Positions 48,399 through 59,130 are shown, counted from the stretch's first letter. The stretch: DNA of 64,000 nucleotides from an uncultured Acetatifactor sp. (GCA_949840885.1 CATKYJ010000004.1:62001-126000); one strand, 5' to 3'. Numbers and translations are program-made. Notes: generated by a model not told the origin, from the sequence alone.

Positions 48399-50414
48399 TC
48401 AGCATATATTCATGGTCAAAAAACGATTGCTCCAGTTAAGCAGCTTAAGACCCGTGACCCGGTTGCGGACAGCCATGCCCAGCCGGTATCTTCCATGCAG
48501 GGCCGCTGCCTCTGTCTCCACGTCAAACCCACAGAGAGCCACGTTCCTCTGGTCCGGCATGTTTTCCTCCAGGTCGGGCCGGTACATCCCCTCTAAATTA
48601 ATCGCATATATCCCGGCTTCCGAGCAGGCCGCGTCCTGCTCTTTGGCGCTGGGTTCCTCCCGCAAAAGCAGCATCCTGTCATAGCAGGCATTGTCGTCTC
48701 CCAGCACTACGCCATAGCCAATGGCCCTATGGCCGCGGCAGTCCTCTATGCGCACCATCAGGCAGGCATCCTGGCGGTATTCCTCTATTGCCGCAAAAGC
48801 CGAAACCGCACCTGCCCTCTGCACCGCGTTTCCCGCTGTCACATACGCCGGGCGGATTCCCGTATCCAGCCCCTCCCTGTTCAGAAAAGGGGAATAAAAG
48901 GGATCCACGCCCTCCAGGCCCGGGTGCATCCTATAGAGCCGCTCCCTTTCCTCCAGCAGCCGCTGCAGCTTCTCCTGAGACTCATCGTCTCCCCTGCTCA
49001 GGGATTCATGATGGCAGGCATGCAGATCATTCACGCACACATTATGATATCCGGCTTCATGCAGGCAAAAGCAGAGCCCCACGTCATTAAAGGCCACTTT
49101 AAGCTCCTCCGGGAAGCCTCCCGCCTCCTGAAACTTTTCCCGCGCCACCATCAGACAGGCCGCCGTCACGGCCAGCACATTGCGGTTACCCCGATTTGCC
49201 CCGTAATAAAAGCATCTGTCATCCTGCCGAAACTGCAGCTTGTGCACCGGCCCCATTGGCAGATTCGTGATGCCCGCATGCTGAATGCGGACGGAATCCG
49301 GATAATAAAGCTTCAGGCCTACTGCCCCCGCGGCCTCTCTGACTGCCAGCGCTGCCATCTCGGCCAAGGCGCCCCTCTGGCAAAAAGTCACGTCATCGTT
49401 CAAAAACAGCAAAAGCCGCCCTTTTGCCTGGGCAGCGCCCAGATTGCACATTTGGGAGAAATTGAATTCCATGGGCCTGTAAAGATACCGGATCCGGCAG
49501 TTGTCCTTTTCCGGGTCCCACAGTCTGCTTGCCATGTCCTCCACACGTTTCCTGTTCTCTTCCCTGCTGCCATTGTCCACCACAAGGATCTCAAATGCAA
49601 GGGAAGAACGAAAATCCTGTCTGGCCACATCCAGAAAGCTCTCCACGCAGGCCTCCAGTACATCCGGATGGTCTTTGGAGGGTATGACTACAGACAGATA
49701 GGGGACATCTTTTTCCCCTGCCGCCAGAATCCCTGCAAGGGCCTGCAGCCTCTCCTCATGCAGGCTCTCATGAAAGGGGGATGGCCGGAAGAATTTCTCC
49801 TGCTCCTTTGCACTTCCCGCATGGAACAGGATTCTCTGTACATGTCCCACGCAGGCCACCCCTTTTTTGTATCCTCCTGCCAGGTCTATACAGGCACGGA
49901 CTGCCTTTTCATAGGCTTCGAAGTCCGTCACCTCATAGAATGCGGGGGATTGTGAAATGCCAAATTTCTCCGGTCTTAACTCCGCCTCTTCCAGCAGCCC
50001 CCTCTCTATGGCCACCACACTGCCGAAATAGAAAAAGCTGTCCAGAAAATCCGGGGACCAGTCCGGCTTGTACCAGGGAAGCTTCCTGTCCGCCAGGCTT
50101 TCGTCCCCCTCCCCGCCGCTCTCCCACACGTCTTCATCCCCATACAGGATGCGTACCCCCGGGTTTCTGGCAAAATAAGCCGCCATCGCCTCCCGGGCTC
50201 CCGCTGCCATTCTCCCTTTTCCTATCCGAAACACTGCAAAATCAGGGCAGGTTCCTTTTTCCCCTGTTTCCTGCCCGGTCTCCTGCGCGGCCGCCCATTC
50301 CCCATAGGCAGTCTGCCTGCCTTGCAGCCGTTTCTCATAGCGCATATCCTCTCTTTTTACCAGCGTCCGCTTTACCAGCTCTTTGATGCCCAATCCGCCA
50401 CCGCTTCCTTTCAC
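48399..50414 (-). CDS. Family 2 glycosyltransferase
   Basis: LSVVIPSKDHPDVLEACVESFL, VVDNGSREENRKRVEDM, LLFLNDDVTFCQ. Confidence 0.9.
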   Translation of the reverse strand: MKGSGGGLGIKELVKRTLVKREDMRYEKRLQGRQTAYGEWAAAQETGQETGEKGTCPDFAVFRIGKGRMAAGAREAMAAYFARNPGVRILYGDEDVWESGGEGDESLADRKLPWYKPDWSPDFLDSFFYFGSVVAIERGLLEEAELRPEKFGISQSPAFYEVTDFEAYEKAVRACIDLAGGYKKGVACVGHVQRILFHAGSAKEQEKFFRPSPFHESLHEERLQALAGILAAGEKDVPYLSVVIPSKDHPDVLEACVESFLDVARQDFRSSLAFEILVVDNGSREENRKRVEDMASRLWDPEKDNCRIRYLYRPMEFNFSQMCNLGAAQAKGRLLLFLNDDVTFCQRGALAEMAALAVREAAGAVGLKLYYPDSVRIQHAGITNLPMGPVHKLQFRQDDRCFYYGANRGNRNVLAVTAACLMVAREKFQEAGGFPEELKVAFNDVGLCFCLHEAGYHNVCVNDLHACHHESLSRGDDESQEKLQRLLEERERLYRMHPGLEGVDPFYSPFLNREGLDTGIRPAYVTAGNAVQRAGAVSAFAAIEEYRQDACLMVRIEDCRGHRAIGYGVVLGDDNACYDRMLLLREEPSAKEQDAACSEAGIYAINLEGMYRPDLEENMPDQRNVALCGFDVETEAAALHGRYRLGMAVRNRVTGLKLLNWSNRFLTMNIC

Positions 50415-52561
50415 CGGCCCCCGGCCACATCCTCCGCCATGGAAAGCGGCAGGCCCACGATCTCCATCCGTATCCGCAGTATGTTTTCCTCCTGGCGGGG
50501 AAGCCTTTCCAGGCGGATATGCATGCCCGGATCCTCTGTGGGAAACACGATGCTGGGGCAGTTTCCCGCTGCTCTGCGCGCCGGGAACCGGACAAGGCCA
50601 TTTGCGCCAAAGACGCTCCTTTTGCCCAGGGGAACCGCCTTTCCGTTCAGGGTCACCTCCTGCAGCTTTACGATGCAGGAGCCAAAAGCCGGATCCACCC
50701 GCACCTGCTTCACCTCAGCGTCCACCTTCAGGTTTACCTCTATCAGATTTTCGCCCTGATAGGCGTCCTTTACAAAATAAGATCCCTCCTCGCTAAATCC
50801 GCTGCCCCTGTCCTCGTAAATCTGGACACGGTTCCTTAATGAAGAATCCTCATATCTGTCGATCCAGTCCCGGGGCGATGTGATTTTTCCCCCGATTCTG
50901 TCCCGAAGTTCCTGCATGGCAAGCCGGTCTCCGGTGACAAAACGCTGGAACTGCACCTCCGCGCTGCGGTACCCCTCCGCCTCCTGTTCCGTGACGGAAA
51001 GTTCCCTCTGGATCCGTTTCAAATCCAGGCTCTCCCGTTTCCCGTCCTCCAGCAGATAGCAGTAGACAGCCCGAAACGCAAGTTCTTTGGTTTCAATGGG
51101 CTTTCCAAAGGTCCATTCGTAGTCGATCAGCGTCCATCTGTCCCCGTCCACCAGAATATTGGAAAAGACCGGATCGAAGTCAGCAGCCGGGTAGTCGCAG
51201 TTGTATCCGATGCGCTCCACATATTCCCGAAAATATCCGTAAAACGCCTCAATATCGCCTTTCTCCAGGCACCCGTCCATGAGTTCGGAAAGGGGCACGC
51301 CCTCCTCAAAGGCAAATCGCACGCTCTTACCCTCTTCCTCCGGATAACAGTCGTTGATCTCCAGGCGGCCTCCCTGATACCTGTCCTTGAGCCTCTCGCA
51401 GGATACCTCCATACCCCGGACATGCGCCCTGGCCGCTTCGTTCAGAGCGCATTTCCTCACAAAGGCCTGCCCCCGGTCGTCTGTGGCGATCTCTGTCCGG
51501 ATTGCGTATTCCGGCGCCCGGTCGTTGGAATATCTTACATATTTGACGTCAAAGCCCTCTCCGAGCACCGCCAGATAGGAATTGGAAAACAGGGGGAAGA
51601 GCCCCTCCTCCGACAAGCCGTCAAAAGCGCTCTTCTCATCGAACAGCAGCATTCTGTCCCTGTCGAAATTCCGTATATTGTCAGTCAGTTCTCCCTTTCC
51701 CGGCAGATACTCGTCGCTGTAGAGCATCTTCATGAATTTATAGTCCGGATAGGGGTAATAGAAATGATACTCGCCCACACCGCAGTTTTGGAAAATACGC
51801 TCCAGCCCGTTTCTGCCAAAGGTGCGCGCCCCCTCGTCCTGCCTGTAGTTCTCTATGCCGGAGAAGTAGGTTCCCAGGTGGTCTTCCTTGCAGCCCGCGA
51901 AATATTTCAGGCCGTATTTGTTCTCTATGGCGATGAGGATCCGCCCTCCCTTTGCCAGATGGGGCAGCAGAAGCTTCAGGAAGTCCTCATAGGGCGTATC
52001 TCCCCCCATATAATCCCTTGCGTATTCAAAGACCCCTGTGAGACAGATGAAATCGAAGTCGTTTTCCAGGTCAGGCTCAATGTCCTTAAAATTCCCAACG
52101 CGGATCAGGATATTGCCGCACTCCCTGTGGCGGTAGGCATTGATCAGGCTCCGCTTTTTGGAAAGGTCCACACAGGTCACTGCGGCGGCTTTTGCCGACA
52201 GCACTCCCGTGATTGCACCGCAACCGCTGCCCACCTCCAGCACTTTGGCAGTCTTTCCCGCCGGAAAGGGAACCCATTCCAGGATATTCTCCCGCAGGGG
52301 GGAGAGGTGGTAGAGAATGGGGAAGCTGGCCTTTTGCGCAATGATGTCAGGATACTCCGAGGATATCCTGTGCTTTACGATTTCCAAAAGTTCATCCTCC
52401 ACATCCCCGTCGCTGTAGAGATCCCGGCCGGAATACCGGCTGTAGTCAAGCCTGACTTTTCCGATTTTCTCTGTTTTTATTTCGTTTTGCGCTGATTTTA
52501 TTTCGTTTTCCTCTGTCTTTATTTCGTTTTCCTCTGTCCTGCCGCCTCTTTCCTCTGTCAT
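50411..52561 (-). CDS. Methyltransferase plus kinase-like protein with C-terminal beta-rich domain (WbdD-like architecture)
   Basis: SAM motif AKVLEVGSGCGAITG; kinase/phosphotransferase-like DFDPVFSNILVDGDRWTLIDYEW; adjacent to the Wzt-type gene. Confidence 0.78.
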   Translation of the reverse strand: MTEERGGRTEENEIKTEENEIKSAQNEIKTEKIGKVRLDYSRYSGRDLYSDGDVEDELLEIVKHRISSEYPDIIAQKASFPILYHLSPLRENILEWVPFPAGKTAKVLEVGSGCGAITGVLSAKAAAVTCVDLSKKRSLINAYRHRECGNILIRVGNFKDIEPDLENDFDFICLTGVFEYARDYMGGDTPYEDFLKLLLPHLAKGGRILIAIENKYGLKYFAGCKEDHLGTYFSGIENYRQDEGARTFGRNGLERIFQNCGVGEYHFYYPYPDYKFMKMLYSDEYLPGKGELTDNIRNFDRDRMLLFDEKSAFDGLSEEGLFPLFSNSYLAVLGEGFDVKYVRYSNDRAPEYAIRTEIATDDRGQAFVRKCALNEAARAHVRGMEVSCERLKDRYQGGRLEINDCYPEEEGKSVRFAFEEGVPLSELMDGCLEKGDIEAFYGYFREYVERIGYNCDYPAADFDPVFSNILVDGDRWTLIDYEWTFGKPIETKELAFRAVYCYLLEDGKRESLDLKRIQRELSVTEQEAEGYRSAEVQFQRFVTGDRLAMQELRDRIGGKITSPRDWIDRYEDSSLRNRVQIYEDRGSGFSEEGSYFVKDAYQGENLIEVNLKVDAEVKQVRVDPAFGSCIVKLQEVTLNGKAVPLGKRSVFGANGLVRFPARRAAGNCPSIVFPTEDPGMHIRLERLPRQEENILRIRMEIVGLPLSMAEDVAGGR

Positions 52562-52576
52562 ACCGCTAACCGCTCC

Positions 52577-53935
52577 TCACTGTACGTCCGCTTTAAAGCC
52601 GCTGTTCCTCTCCTCCCCGGAGGCTTCCGTCACCCGAACCACCGAGTCCATATCATAGTATCCCACCGTATTCTTATCTGAAACCACCGTCACGTTTAGG
52701 GCATCGTAGAGCCTGTGATATACCTCAAAGGTATCGCCGCTGTATCCCGTGACTCCCATGGACAACAGGTATTCCCCGCCCTGGAGGCTCATCTTCTGGG
52801 TAAAGGTCACGTCCTTTACCTGCCCCGGCTCTGCGCTTTCCAAGAACGCTTTCTCCACCATGGAATTTGTCCCTGTAATCTCCGTGCCCATGACATTTTT
52901 AAAGGTAAAAGCAAAAATAGGGGCAGGCACATGTTCCTCAAAGGCCACCCGCATATGCAGGGTGAAAAGGCTTCCCTTGATCACGGCAGTGGTGCGGATG
53001 CCCGCATCGTCCGTCAGATAATACTCCACGATCCTTGCCTGGCCGCTGCCATATTCCAGCGCGTCCGGATTGACCCCGCCATTTGGTCCCTGTCCGTCCT
53101 GCTTGACCGCCTCCTGCCGCTTTACCTCCTCCAGGAAATCCACATGCTCCTGATTGCTGTGGATTTCATACTGCCCCACCAGCACCCGCTTGTAAATGTC
53201 TATCATTTCCTTAGGGGTCCCCTCTCCCAAAAGCTCCCCTTTGTTGAGCAGAAACACCCTGTCGCAGTATTTGCTGACGGCGCTTAAGTCATGGCTGACA
53301 AATACGATGGTCTTTCCCATCTTCTTGAATTCTTCGAATTTATGATAGCACTTTGCCTGAAAGAACACGTCCCCCACGGAAAGGGCCTCGTCCACGATGA
53401 GGATCTCCGGCTCGATGTTGATGGCCACCGCAAAGGCAAGGCGCACAAACATACCGCTGGAGTAGGTTTTTACCGGCTGATTCACATACTCTCCGATGTC
53501 CGCGAATTCCAGGATTTCCGGCAGCTTCTCATCGATCTCCCTGTCGGAGAAACCCATCATGGTGCCGTTTAGGTATATATTCTCTATGCCGTTGTACTCC
53601 TGGTTGAATCCGGCTCCCAGCTCCAGCAGGGCGGAAATGCGCCCATTCACCAGTACCTCTCCCGAGGTAGGGTTCAGCACGCCTGTGATTATTTTGAGTA
53701 TGGTGGATTTTCCCGAGCCGTTGGTGCCGATGATGCCCACGGTCTCCCCCCTGCGGATGGAGAGGCTTACGCCGTTTAGGGCATAGTGCAGCTTATAGGA
53801 CTGCTTTTTGCCCAGGCCAAAGGCATCCTTTACCCGGTCCCTGGCCCTGTCGTAGAGCTTATATGCCTTTACTACATCCTTGATTTCTATGGCAGGCAAA
53901 GCTACCTCCTGCACCTTTATCCCCTTGTTTTCCAT
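52577..53935 (-). CDS. Polysaccharide ABC exporter ATPase (Wzt-like) with C-terminal Wzt_C-type domain
   Basis: GTNGSGKSTILKIITG, YSSGMFVRLAFAVA, LIVDEALSVGD; ~200-aa C-terminal extension. Confidence 0.92.
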   Translation of the reverse strand: MENKGIKVQEVALPAIEIKDVVKAYKLYDRARDRVKDAFGLGKKQSYKLHYALNGVSLSIRRGETVGIIGTNGSGKSTILKIITGVLNPTSGEVLVNGRISALLELGAGFNQEYNGIENIYLNGTMMGFSDREIDEKLPEILEFADIGEYVNQPVKTYSSGMFVRLAFAVAINIEPEILIVDEALSVGDVFFQAKCYHKFEEFKKMGKTIVFVSHDLSAVSKYCDRVFLLNKGELLGEGTPKEMIDIYKRVLVGQYEIHSNQEHVDFLEEVKRQEAVKQDGQGPNGGVNPDALEYGSGQARIVEYYLTDDAGIRTTAVIKGSLFTLHMRVAFEEHVPAPIFAFTFKNVMGTEITGTNSMVEKAFLESAEPGQVKDVTFTQKMSLQGGEYLLSMGVTGYSGDTFEVYHRLYDALNVTVVSDKNTVGYYDMDSVVRVTEASGEERNSGFKADVQ

Positions 53936-54074
53936 AGTCGTTTTTCAAAGCTCCCGTAATCATGCCGCCAAAACACTCCCGGCTCCCGAATCCTCTCATT
54001 CTTCCCCAAAAGCACAGATAATACTCTGCTTTCCATACCATGCGGCTTTCCGTCATGTGCCCTTCGCAACCCCC

Positions 54075-55058
54075 TTAAAGCACATCCGCAAAATGGTTCT
54101 TCAGCCGCTTGAACACCGCCACCCCGATGCCGAACAGCACCACAGTCACGATCCAGAAATACATGGTGGAAAAGAAGTCCTCAAAGAACCATTCCTTTCC
54201 ATAGATGGCGCTGCGGTAGCCGTTCACGATGTACACCAGCGGATTCAGCTTCAGCAACATCACCCATCTCTTCGGCGCGTTGTCCAGGTTCCACAGGATG
54301 GGCGTGGCCCATATGCCGATCTGCAGCAGAATATTGATGATCTGGGTCAGATCCTTGAAGAAGACCACGATGGAACAGGTGGTATAGCACAGCGCCAGCA
54401 CAAAGATGAACAGGCAGATGCTGTAGTAGAGAATCTGCGTGGTATAGATCGTAGGGTAATAACCATAAAGGGCCGCCACAATAAACAGCACCGCCACAAA
54501 GAACACATGGATGAACGTGGCGGCGATGATCTTGATGATGGGCAGGATGCTGATCTTGAACACCACTTTTTTCACCAGATAATCGTATTCCCGCAGGGCA
54601 TTGGTGCCATTGTTCAGTGCTTCGTTGAAATAGAACCAGGGCACCAGGCCAGCCGTCAAAAACAACACAAAGGGCACATCCTCCACCCCGCGCCCTGCCC
54701 CGCCCATGAGTTTGTCGAATACGATGTAGTACATGGCCACGGTCACCACGGGCTGGGCCAAAGCCCAAAGCGCCCCCATGTAGGAGCCGGCATAGCGCTT
54801 CTTAAAGTCATTCTTTGCCAGCTTCCAGATCAGGTGCCTGCTCTGATACAGTTCCACCGGAATGGTGGTGAATTTCTCGTACCATCTGGCAAAGACCAGG
54901 CAGGCGATGAGGATCACTGCACAGGAGATGACCTTTTTGAGCAGCTCCTCCTTTGGATCCGCGGCAGGTCCTAAATTCTGATGGGTGATGATGATCAGAG
55001 CCATCAAAAACCCTGCCAGGGAAAACAGTAAAATCCCGCCTTTTTTACTTATTTTCAT
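54075..55058 (-). CDS. Polysaccharide ABC exporter permease (Wzm-like) with N-terminal extension
   Basis: ABC-2 permease pattern KNDFKKRYAGSYMGALWALAQPVVTVAMYYIVF, preceded by extra hydrophobic segments. Confidence 0.9.
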   Translation of the reverse strand: MKISKKGGILLFSLAGFLMALIIITHQNLGPAADPKEELLKKVISCAVILIACLVFARWYEKFTTIPVELYQSRHLIWKLAKNDFKKRYAGSYMGALWALAQPVVTVAMYYIVFDKLMGGAGRGVEDVPFVLFLTAGLVPWFYFNEALNNGTNALREYDYLVKKVVFKISILPIIKIIAATFIHVFFVAVLFIVAALYGYYPTIYTTQILYYSICLFIFVLALCYTTCSIVVFFKDLTQIINILLQIGIWATPILWNLDNAPKRWVMLLKLNPLVYIVNGYRSAIYGKEWFFEDFFSTMYFWIVTVVLFGIGVAVFKRLKNHFADVL

Positions 55059-55614
55059 GCATCTGCCTCTTATAGTCCTCCAGGCCGCCCCAGCTGCGGT
55101 CCCTGTCGATCATCACAAGCTCCATCCCCTCCGGAATGGGCCATTCTATGCCGATGGCCGGGTCATTGTAGGCAATGCCGCCCTCGTCCCCGGGATGATA
55201 AAAATCGGTACATTTATAACAGAATTCCGCATAGTCCGAGAGCACCAGATACCCGTGGGCGAAATGCTTTGGCACAAAGAACTGTTTCTTGTTCTCCTCG
55301 GACAGCAGGACGCCGTACCACTTGCCAAAGGTAGGGGATCCCTCCCTGAGATCCACCGCCACATCGAACACCTCCCCGCGGATGGCCCGCACCAGCTTGT
55401 CCTGAGCGAACTGCTTCTGGAAGTGCAGGCCTCTTAATACCCCCCGCCTGCCGGAGGACTGGTTGTCCTGCACGAACTCCTGGGGGATCCCCGCCTCCTT
55501 GTACGCCTGGTAATGATAGGATTCGTAAAAATAGCCCCTCTCATCCCCGAACACTGTGGGCGTGATGACTTTCAGCCCCTCTATCCCGCATGTCTCTACC
55601 TGAATCTTTCCCAT
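55045..55614 (-). CDS. rmlC: dTDP-4-dehydrorhamnose 3,5-epimerase
   Basis: GYFYESYHYQAYKEAGI, FVQDNQSSGRRGVLRGLHFQ. Confidence 0.94.
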   Translation of the reverse strand: MGKIQVETCGIEGLKVITPTVFGDERGYFYESYHYQAYKEAGIPQEFVQDNQSSGRRGVLRGLHFQKQFAQDKLVRAIRGEVFDVAVDLREGSPTFGKWYGVLLSEENKKQFFVPKHFAHGYLVLSDYAEFCYKCTDFYHPGDEGGIAYNDPAIGIEWPIPEGMELVMIDRDRSWGGLEDYKRQMHENK

Positions 55615-55642
55615 TTTTCGTCCCTCTCCTTCTCATGTCTTT

Positions 55643-55728
55643 CTATACTCACGACCGTTCAAATCTGCCGCCGGTTCATGATGCTTTCCGATGGTAAGCC
55701 TGGTGCCTTGGCATACTTTCACACCTGC
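55643..55728 (+). repeat. Decayed relative of the structured repeat, copy C
   Basis: TATACTCACGACCGTTCAAATCTGCCGCCGGTTCATGATGCTT aligns with copies A/B; downstream CCTTGGCATACTTT. Confidence 0.6.
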
Positions 55729-55736
55729 CATTGTCC

Positions 55737-57026
55737 TCACTGCGCCAGGTAGCTGACGTTCATGTCCACGTTCCCCTCAATGCCGTCCACTGCCCCTTTG
55801 GAGGTATACTGCCACATATGGTAATACCCCTGGTACAGCGGGGCGCTACGGTACTCTGCCAGCCAGATACAGTAATTCTCAAGCTTGCTTGTGTGCAGGT
55901 TGTTATTGTACCAGTTGCGGCTGGCGTAGACTCCTGCAGTGTAGCCCGCGTTGGCAATGGTGCGGCAGAAAGCCTCGCACACCAATGTCCTAGTCTCCAC
56001 GTCCAGATTGTCTGCCCGGCCGTTCCCCCCTGCGCCCTCGGTATCGATGAACACCGGATATTTCAGGTCATACTCTTTGATCAGCTGCAGCACTGCGGAG
56101 GCCTCCTCCACGGCTTCCACCTCGTTCACCGCCTGGGTAAAGAAATAGACCCCCACCGGCATTCCGCTGGCGGCAGCGCCCCGCATGTTGGCTGCAAAGC
56201 AGGCATCCTCCACCAGGCTCCCTGTAGTGGAACCCCGGTATCCCGCACGGATGATGGCGAACTCCACGCCTGCGTTCTTTACCCTGTCCCAGTCAATGCT
56301 GCCGTTCCATTTGGACACGTCAATGCCCACCCGGGAATTGGCGGTGGTCTTCTGAAGTTTCTGGATTTCCGTCCTATCCGCGTCCGCCACAGCGTCCGCC
56401 ACAGCAGTGTCCTCCTCTGCTACATTGATGTCGTCCTCAGTCAAAAGCAGCAGGGAGATGTCCTCGATGGCCACATACTCAACCTTGTCCTTGACCCGCA
56501 CTCTGGTCTCGTTTGCCGGCACCCGGTATCCCTCCATGGGCATCAGCTCCACATAATACTCCCCGGCCGCCAGGTCTCCGATATAGATGATGCCGTCCTT
56601 GTCCAGATCCTTATATTCTCCCAGCCCCTCCAGCTTTACGAAAAAACTCTCCCCGGTGACCAGCTCTCCCTGATTGTCCATAATCTGGATCCGCAGATCC
56701 TTTTCCACGGAAGTCACTACCATGGACAGCCTGGATGCATTGTCCTTTGCCGCCTCCAATATGGGATTTACCTCGGGGTCAAAAAAGGCCTCGTCCTTTA
56801 AGAACGCGGATAAATCATTTCCGATCTGTCCGTTTACCACGCCATTGTCTCCCGGATTCTCCCTGCTGCCCTGGGGCTCTTGCGTGCTTTCCGGGTAAGG
56901 CCCCGGCGTCCCCGCGGGCGGCTCGCCCCCTCCCAGTCCCTGGTTGGAGTACAGCACCAGCAGCGACACCAGCAGGATTATTCCCAAGGAGGCCAGAATG
57001 GCCTTTCTGCGCAGTTTAGAGTCCAT
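55737..57026 (-). CDS. Membrane-anchored GH25 lysozyme with SpaA/prealbumin-like domain
   Basis: N-terminal [43 protein letters not shown] catalytic region. Confidence 0.92.
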   Translation of the reverse strand: MDSKLRRKAILASLGIILLVSLLVLYSNQGLGGGEPPAGTPGPYPESTQEPQGSRENPGDNGVVNGQIGNDLSAFLKDEAFFDPEVNPILEAAKDNASRLSMVVTSVEKDLRIQIMDNQGELVTGESFFVKLEGLGEYKDLDKDGIIYIGDLAAGEYYVELMPMEGYRVPANETRVRVKDKVEYVAIEDISLLLLTEDDINVAEEDTAVADAVADADRTEIQKLQKTTANSRVGIDVSKWNGSIDWDRVKNAGVEFAIIRAGYRGSTTGSLVEDACFAANMRGAAASGMPVGVYFFTQAVNEVEAVEEASAVLQLIKEYDLKYPVFIDTEGAGGNGRADNLDVETRTLVCEAFCRTIANAGYTAGVYASRNWYNNNLHTSKLENYCIWLAEYRSAPLYQGYYHMWQYTSKGAVDGIEGNVDMNVSYLAQ

Positions 57027-57885
57027 TTGCTACCTCTACCAGATATTTTCCATAGTTTGTCTTCATCAGGGGCTCGGCCAGGGAAAGGAGCTGCTCCTTG
57101 TGGATGAAGCCTCTCTTGTAGGCAATCTCCTCGATACAGGAGATGTAAAGTCCCTGCCTCTTCTGGAAAGCCGCCACGAAATCCGCCGCATCTAAGAGCG
57201 AATCGTGATTCCCGGTATCCAGCCACGCGAAGCCCCTCCCCAGAGGCTCCACCATAAGCGTCCCCCGGCGCAGGTATTCATTGTTGACGCTGGTGATCTC
57301 CAGTTCCCCCCTGGCGGAAGGCTTTACCGCCCGGGCTATCTCCACTACATCATTGTCGTAAAAGTACAGGCCGGGCACCGCATAGTTGCTTTTGGGATTC
57401 TCCGGCTTCTCCTCAATGGAGAGCACTTTTCCGCTTTCATCGAACTCCACCACCCCGTATTCCCTGGGGTCCCGGACATAGTACCCAAAGATGGTGGCTC
57501 CCTTTTCCCTGGACGCCGCTTCTTTCAGCACCCTGGAAAAGCTCTGTCCGTAGAAGATATTGTCCCCCAGCACCAGGGCCACTCTGTCGCCGCCTATGAA
57601 ATCCGCCCCGATGAGAAAGCTTTCCGCCAGGCCGTTAGGATGTTCCTGCACCGCGTAGGACAGCTCCATGCCAAGCTGATGGCCGTCCCCCAAAAGCTCC
57701 TCGAACACAGGCAGGTCTCTGGGGGTGGAGATGATCAGGATCTCCCGGATGCCTGCCAGCATCAGCGTGGACATGGGATAATAGATCATGGGCTTGTCGT
57801 ACACCGGCATGATTTGTTTGGAAACTGCTTTTGTCAGGGGATACAGTCTGGTGCCGGATCCCCCCGCCAATATGATTCCTTTCAT
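57016..57885 (-). CDS. rmlA: Glucose-1-phosphate thymidylyltransferase
   Basis: [46 protein letters not shown]. Confidence 0.96.
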   Translation of the reverse strand: MKGIILAGGSGTRLYPLTKAVSKQIMPVYDKPMIYYPMSTLMLAGIREILIISTPRDLPVFEELLGDGHQLGMELSYAVQEHPNGLAESFLIGADFIGGDRVALVLGDNIFYGQSFSRVLKEAASREKGATIFGYYVRDPREYGVVEFDESGKVLSIEEKPENPKSNYAVPGLYFYDNDVVEIARAVKPSARGELEITSVNNEYLRRGTLMVEPLGRGFAWLDTGNHDSLLDAADFVAAFQKRQGLYISCIEEIAYKRGFIHKEQLLSLAEPLMKTNYGKYLVEVANGL

Positions 57886-57995
57886 AAATTCCTCCGTTCT
57901 TCTCCCGCGGCTGCCAGCGCCGCAGCCCGCGCATAATAACGCGCCAAATGGGAACGATTGGATTCGTCCCCATTTTTTCTTCCTTTTTGTCTGTC

Positions 57996-59078
57996 CTACT
58001 TTTCGTACATATCAGTATAATATTTCTGATAGTCGCCGCTTGTCACATTTTTCATCCAGTCCTCATTCTGGAAGAACCACTCTATGGTCTTTCTGATGCC
58101 CTCTTTGAACATGGTCTCCGGATACCACCCGATCTGAGCCTTGATCTTGTCCGGCGCAATGGCGTATCTGCGGTCATGGCCTTTTCGATCCTCCACATAG
58201 GTGATCAGATCCGTGGTCACATGCGCCTTTCTGGGGTCATCGTCCGCAAGCATCTCCTGCAGGGTCTCTATGATGATATGGATGATCTCTATGTTGCGCT
58301 TCTCGTTGTGGCCGCCTATGTTGTAAGTCTGAAACAGCTCTCCCTGTTCCTGAACCATGTCTATGGCCTTGGCGTGGTCTTCCACATAGAGCCAGTCCCT
58401 GACATTCTTTCCGTCTCCGTACACGGGAAGCTTCTTTCCCTGGAGACAGTTGTTGATGATCAAAGGAATCAGCTTTTCCGGGAACTGGTAGGGGCCGTAG
58501 TTGTTGGAGCAGTTGGTGATGTTGGCCGGGAAGCGGTATGTGTCCATGTAGGACTTCACCAGCATGTCCGCCCCGGCCTTGCTGGCGGAATAAGGGCTGT
58601 GGGGAGCGTAGGGCGTGGTCTCATAGAAGAACGCCTCGTCATCATCCGGCAGAGAACCGTACACCTCGTCCGTGGACACATGCAGGAACTTCTTGCCCTG
58701 CCTGAACGTGCCGTCCGGCAGCTCCCAGGCCGCCTTGGCACAGTTGAGCATGACCGCAGTGCCCAGCACATTGGTCCGCACGAACACCTCCGGATTGCGG
58801 ATGCTCCTGTCCACATGGCTCTCCGCCGCAAAGTGAACCACACGGTCTATGTCGTTCTCGGCGAATATCCGGGAGATGGCCTCCTTGTCGCAGATATCCG
58901 CTTTCACGAAAGTGTAGTTCGGATTGCCCTCCAGGCTTTTGAGATTCTCCAGATTGCCTGCGTAGGTCAAGGCGTCCACATTGATGATGCGGATGTCGCT
59001 GCCGTATTTCCGGAACATGTAATGGATATAATTGGAGCCGATGAATCCGGCGCCTCCTGTCACAAGATAAGTGCGCAT
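57996..59078 (-). CDS. rmlB: dTDP-glucose 4,6-dehydratase
   Basis: [43 protein letters not shown]; start at 59078. Confidence 0.96.
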   Translation of the reverse strand: MRTYLVTGGAGFIGSNYIHYMFRKYGSDIRIINVDALTYAGNLENLKSLEGNPNYTFVKADICDKEAISRIFAENDIDRVVHFAAESHVDRSIRNPEVFVRTNVLGTAVMLNCAKAAWELPDGTFRQGKKFLHVSTDEVYGSLPDDDEAFFYETTPYAPHSPYSASKAGADMLVKSYMDTYRFPANITNCSNNYGPYQFPEKLIPLIINNCLQGKKLPVYGDGKNVRDWLYVEDHAKAIDMVQEQGELFQTYNIGGHNEKRNIEIIHIIIETLQEMLADDDPRKAHVTTDLITYVEDRKGHDRRYAIAPDKIKAQIGWYPETMFKEGIRKTIEWFFQNEDWMKNVTSGDYQKYYTDMYEK

Positions 59079-59130
59079 TTTTCTCTCCTTCCTGTAAGTG
59101 AATCTGGTATTAGTATGGCCTGTTTCCCGC

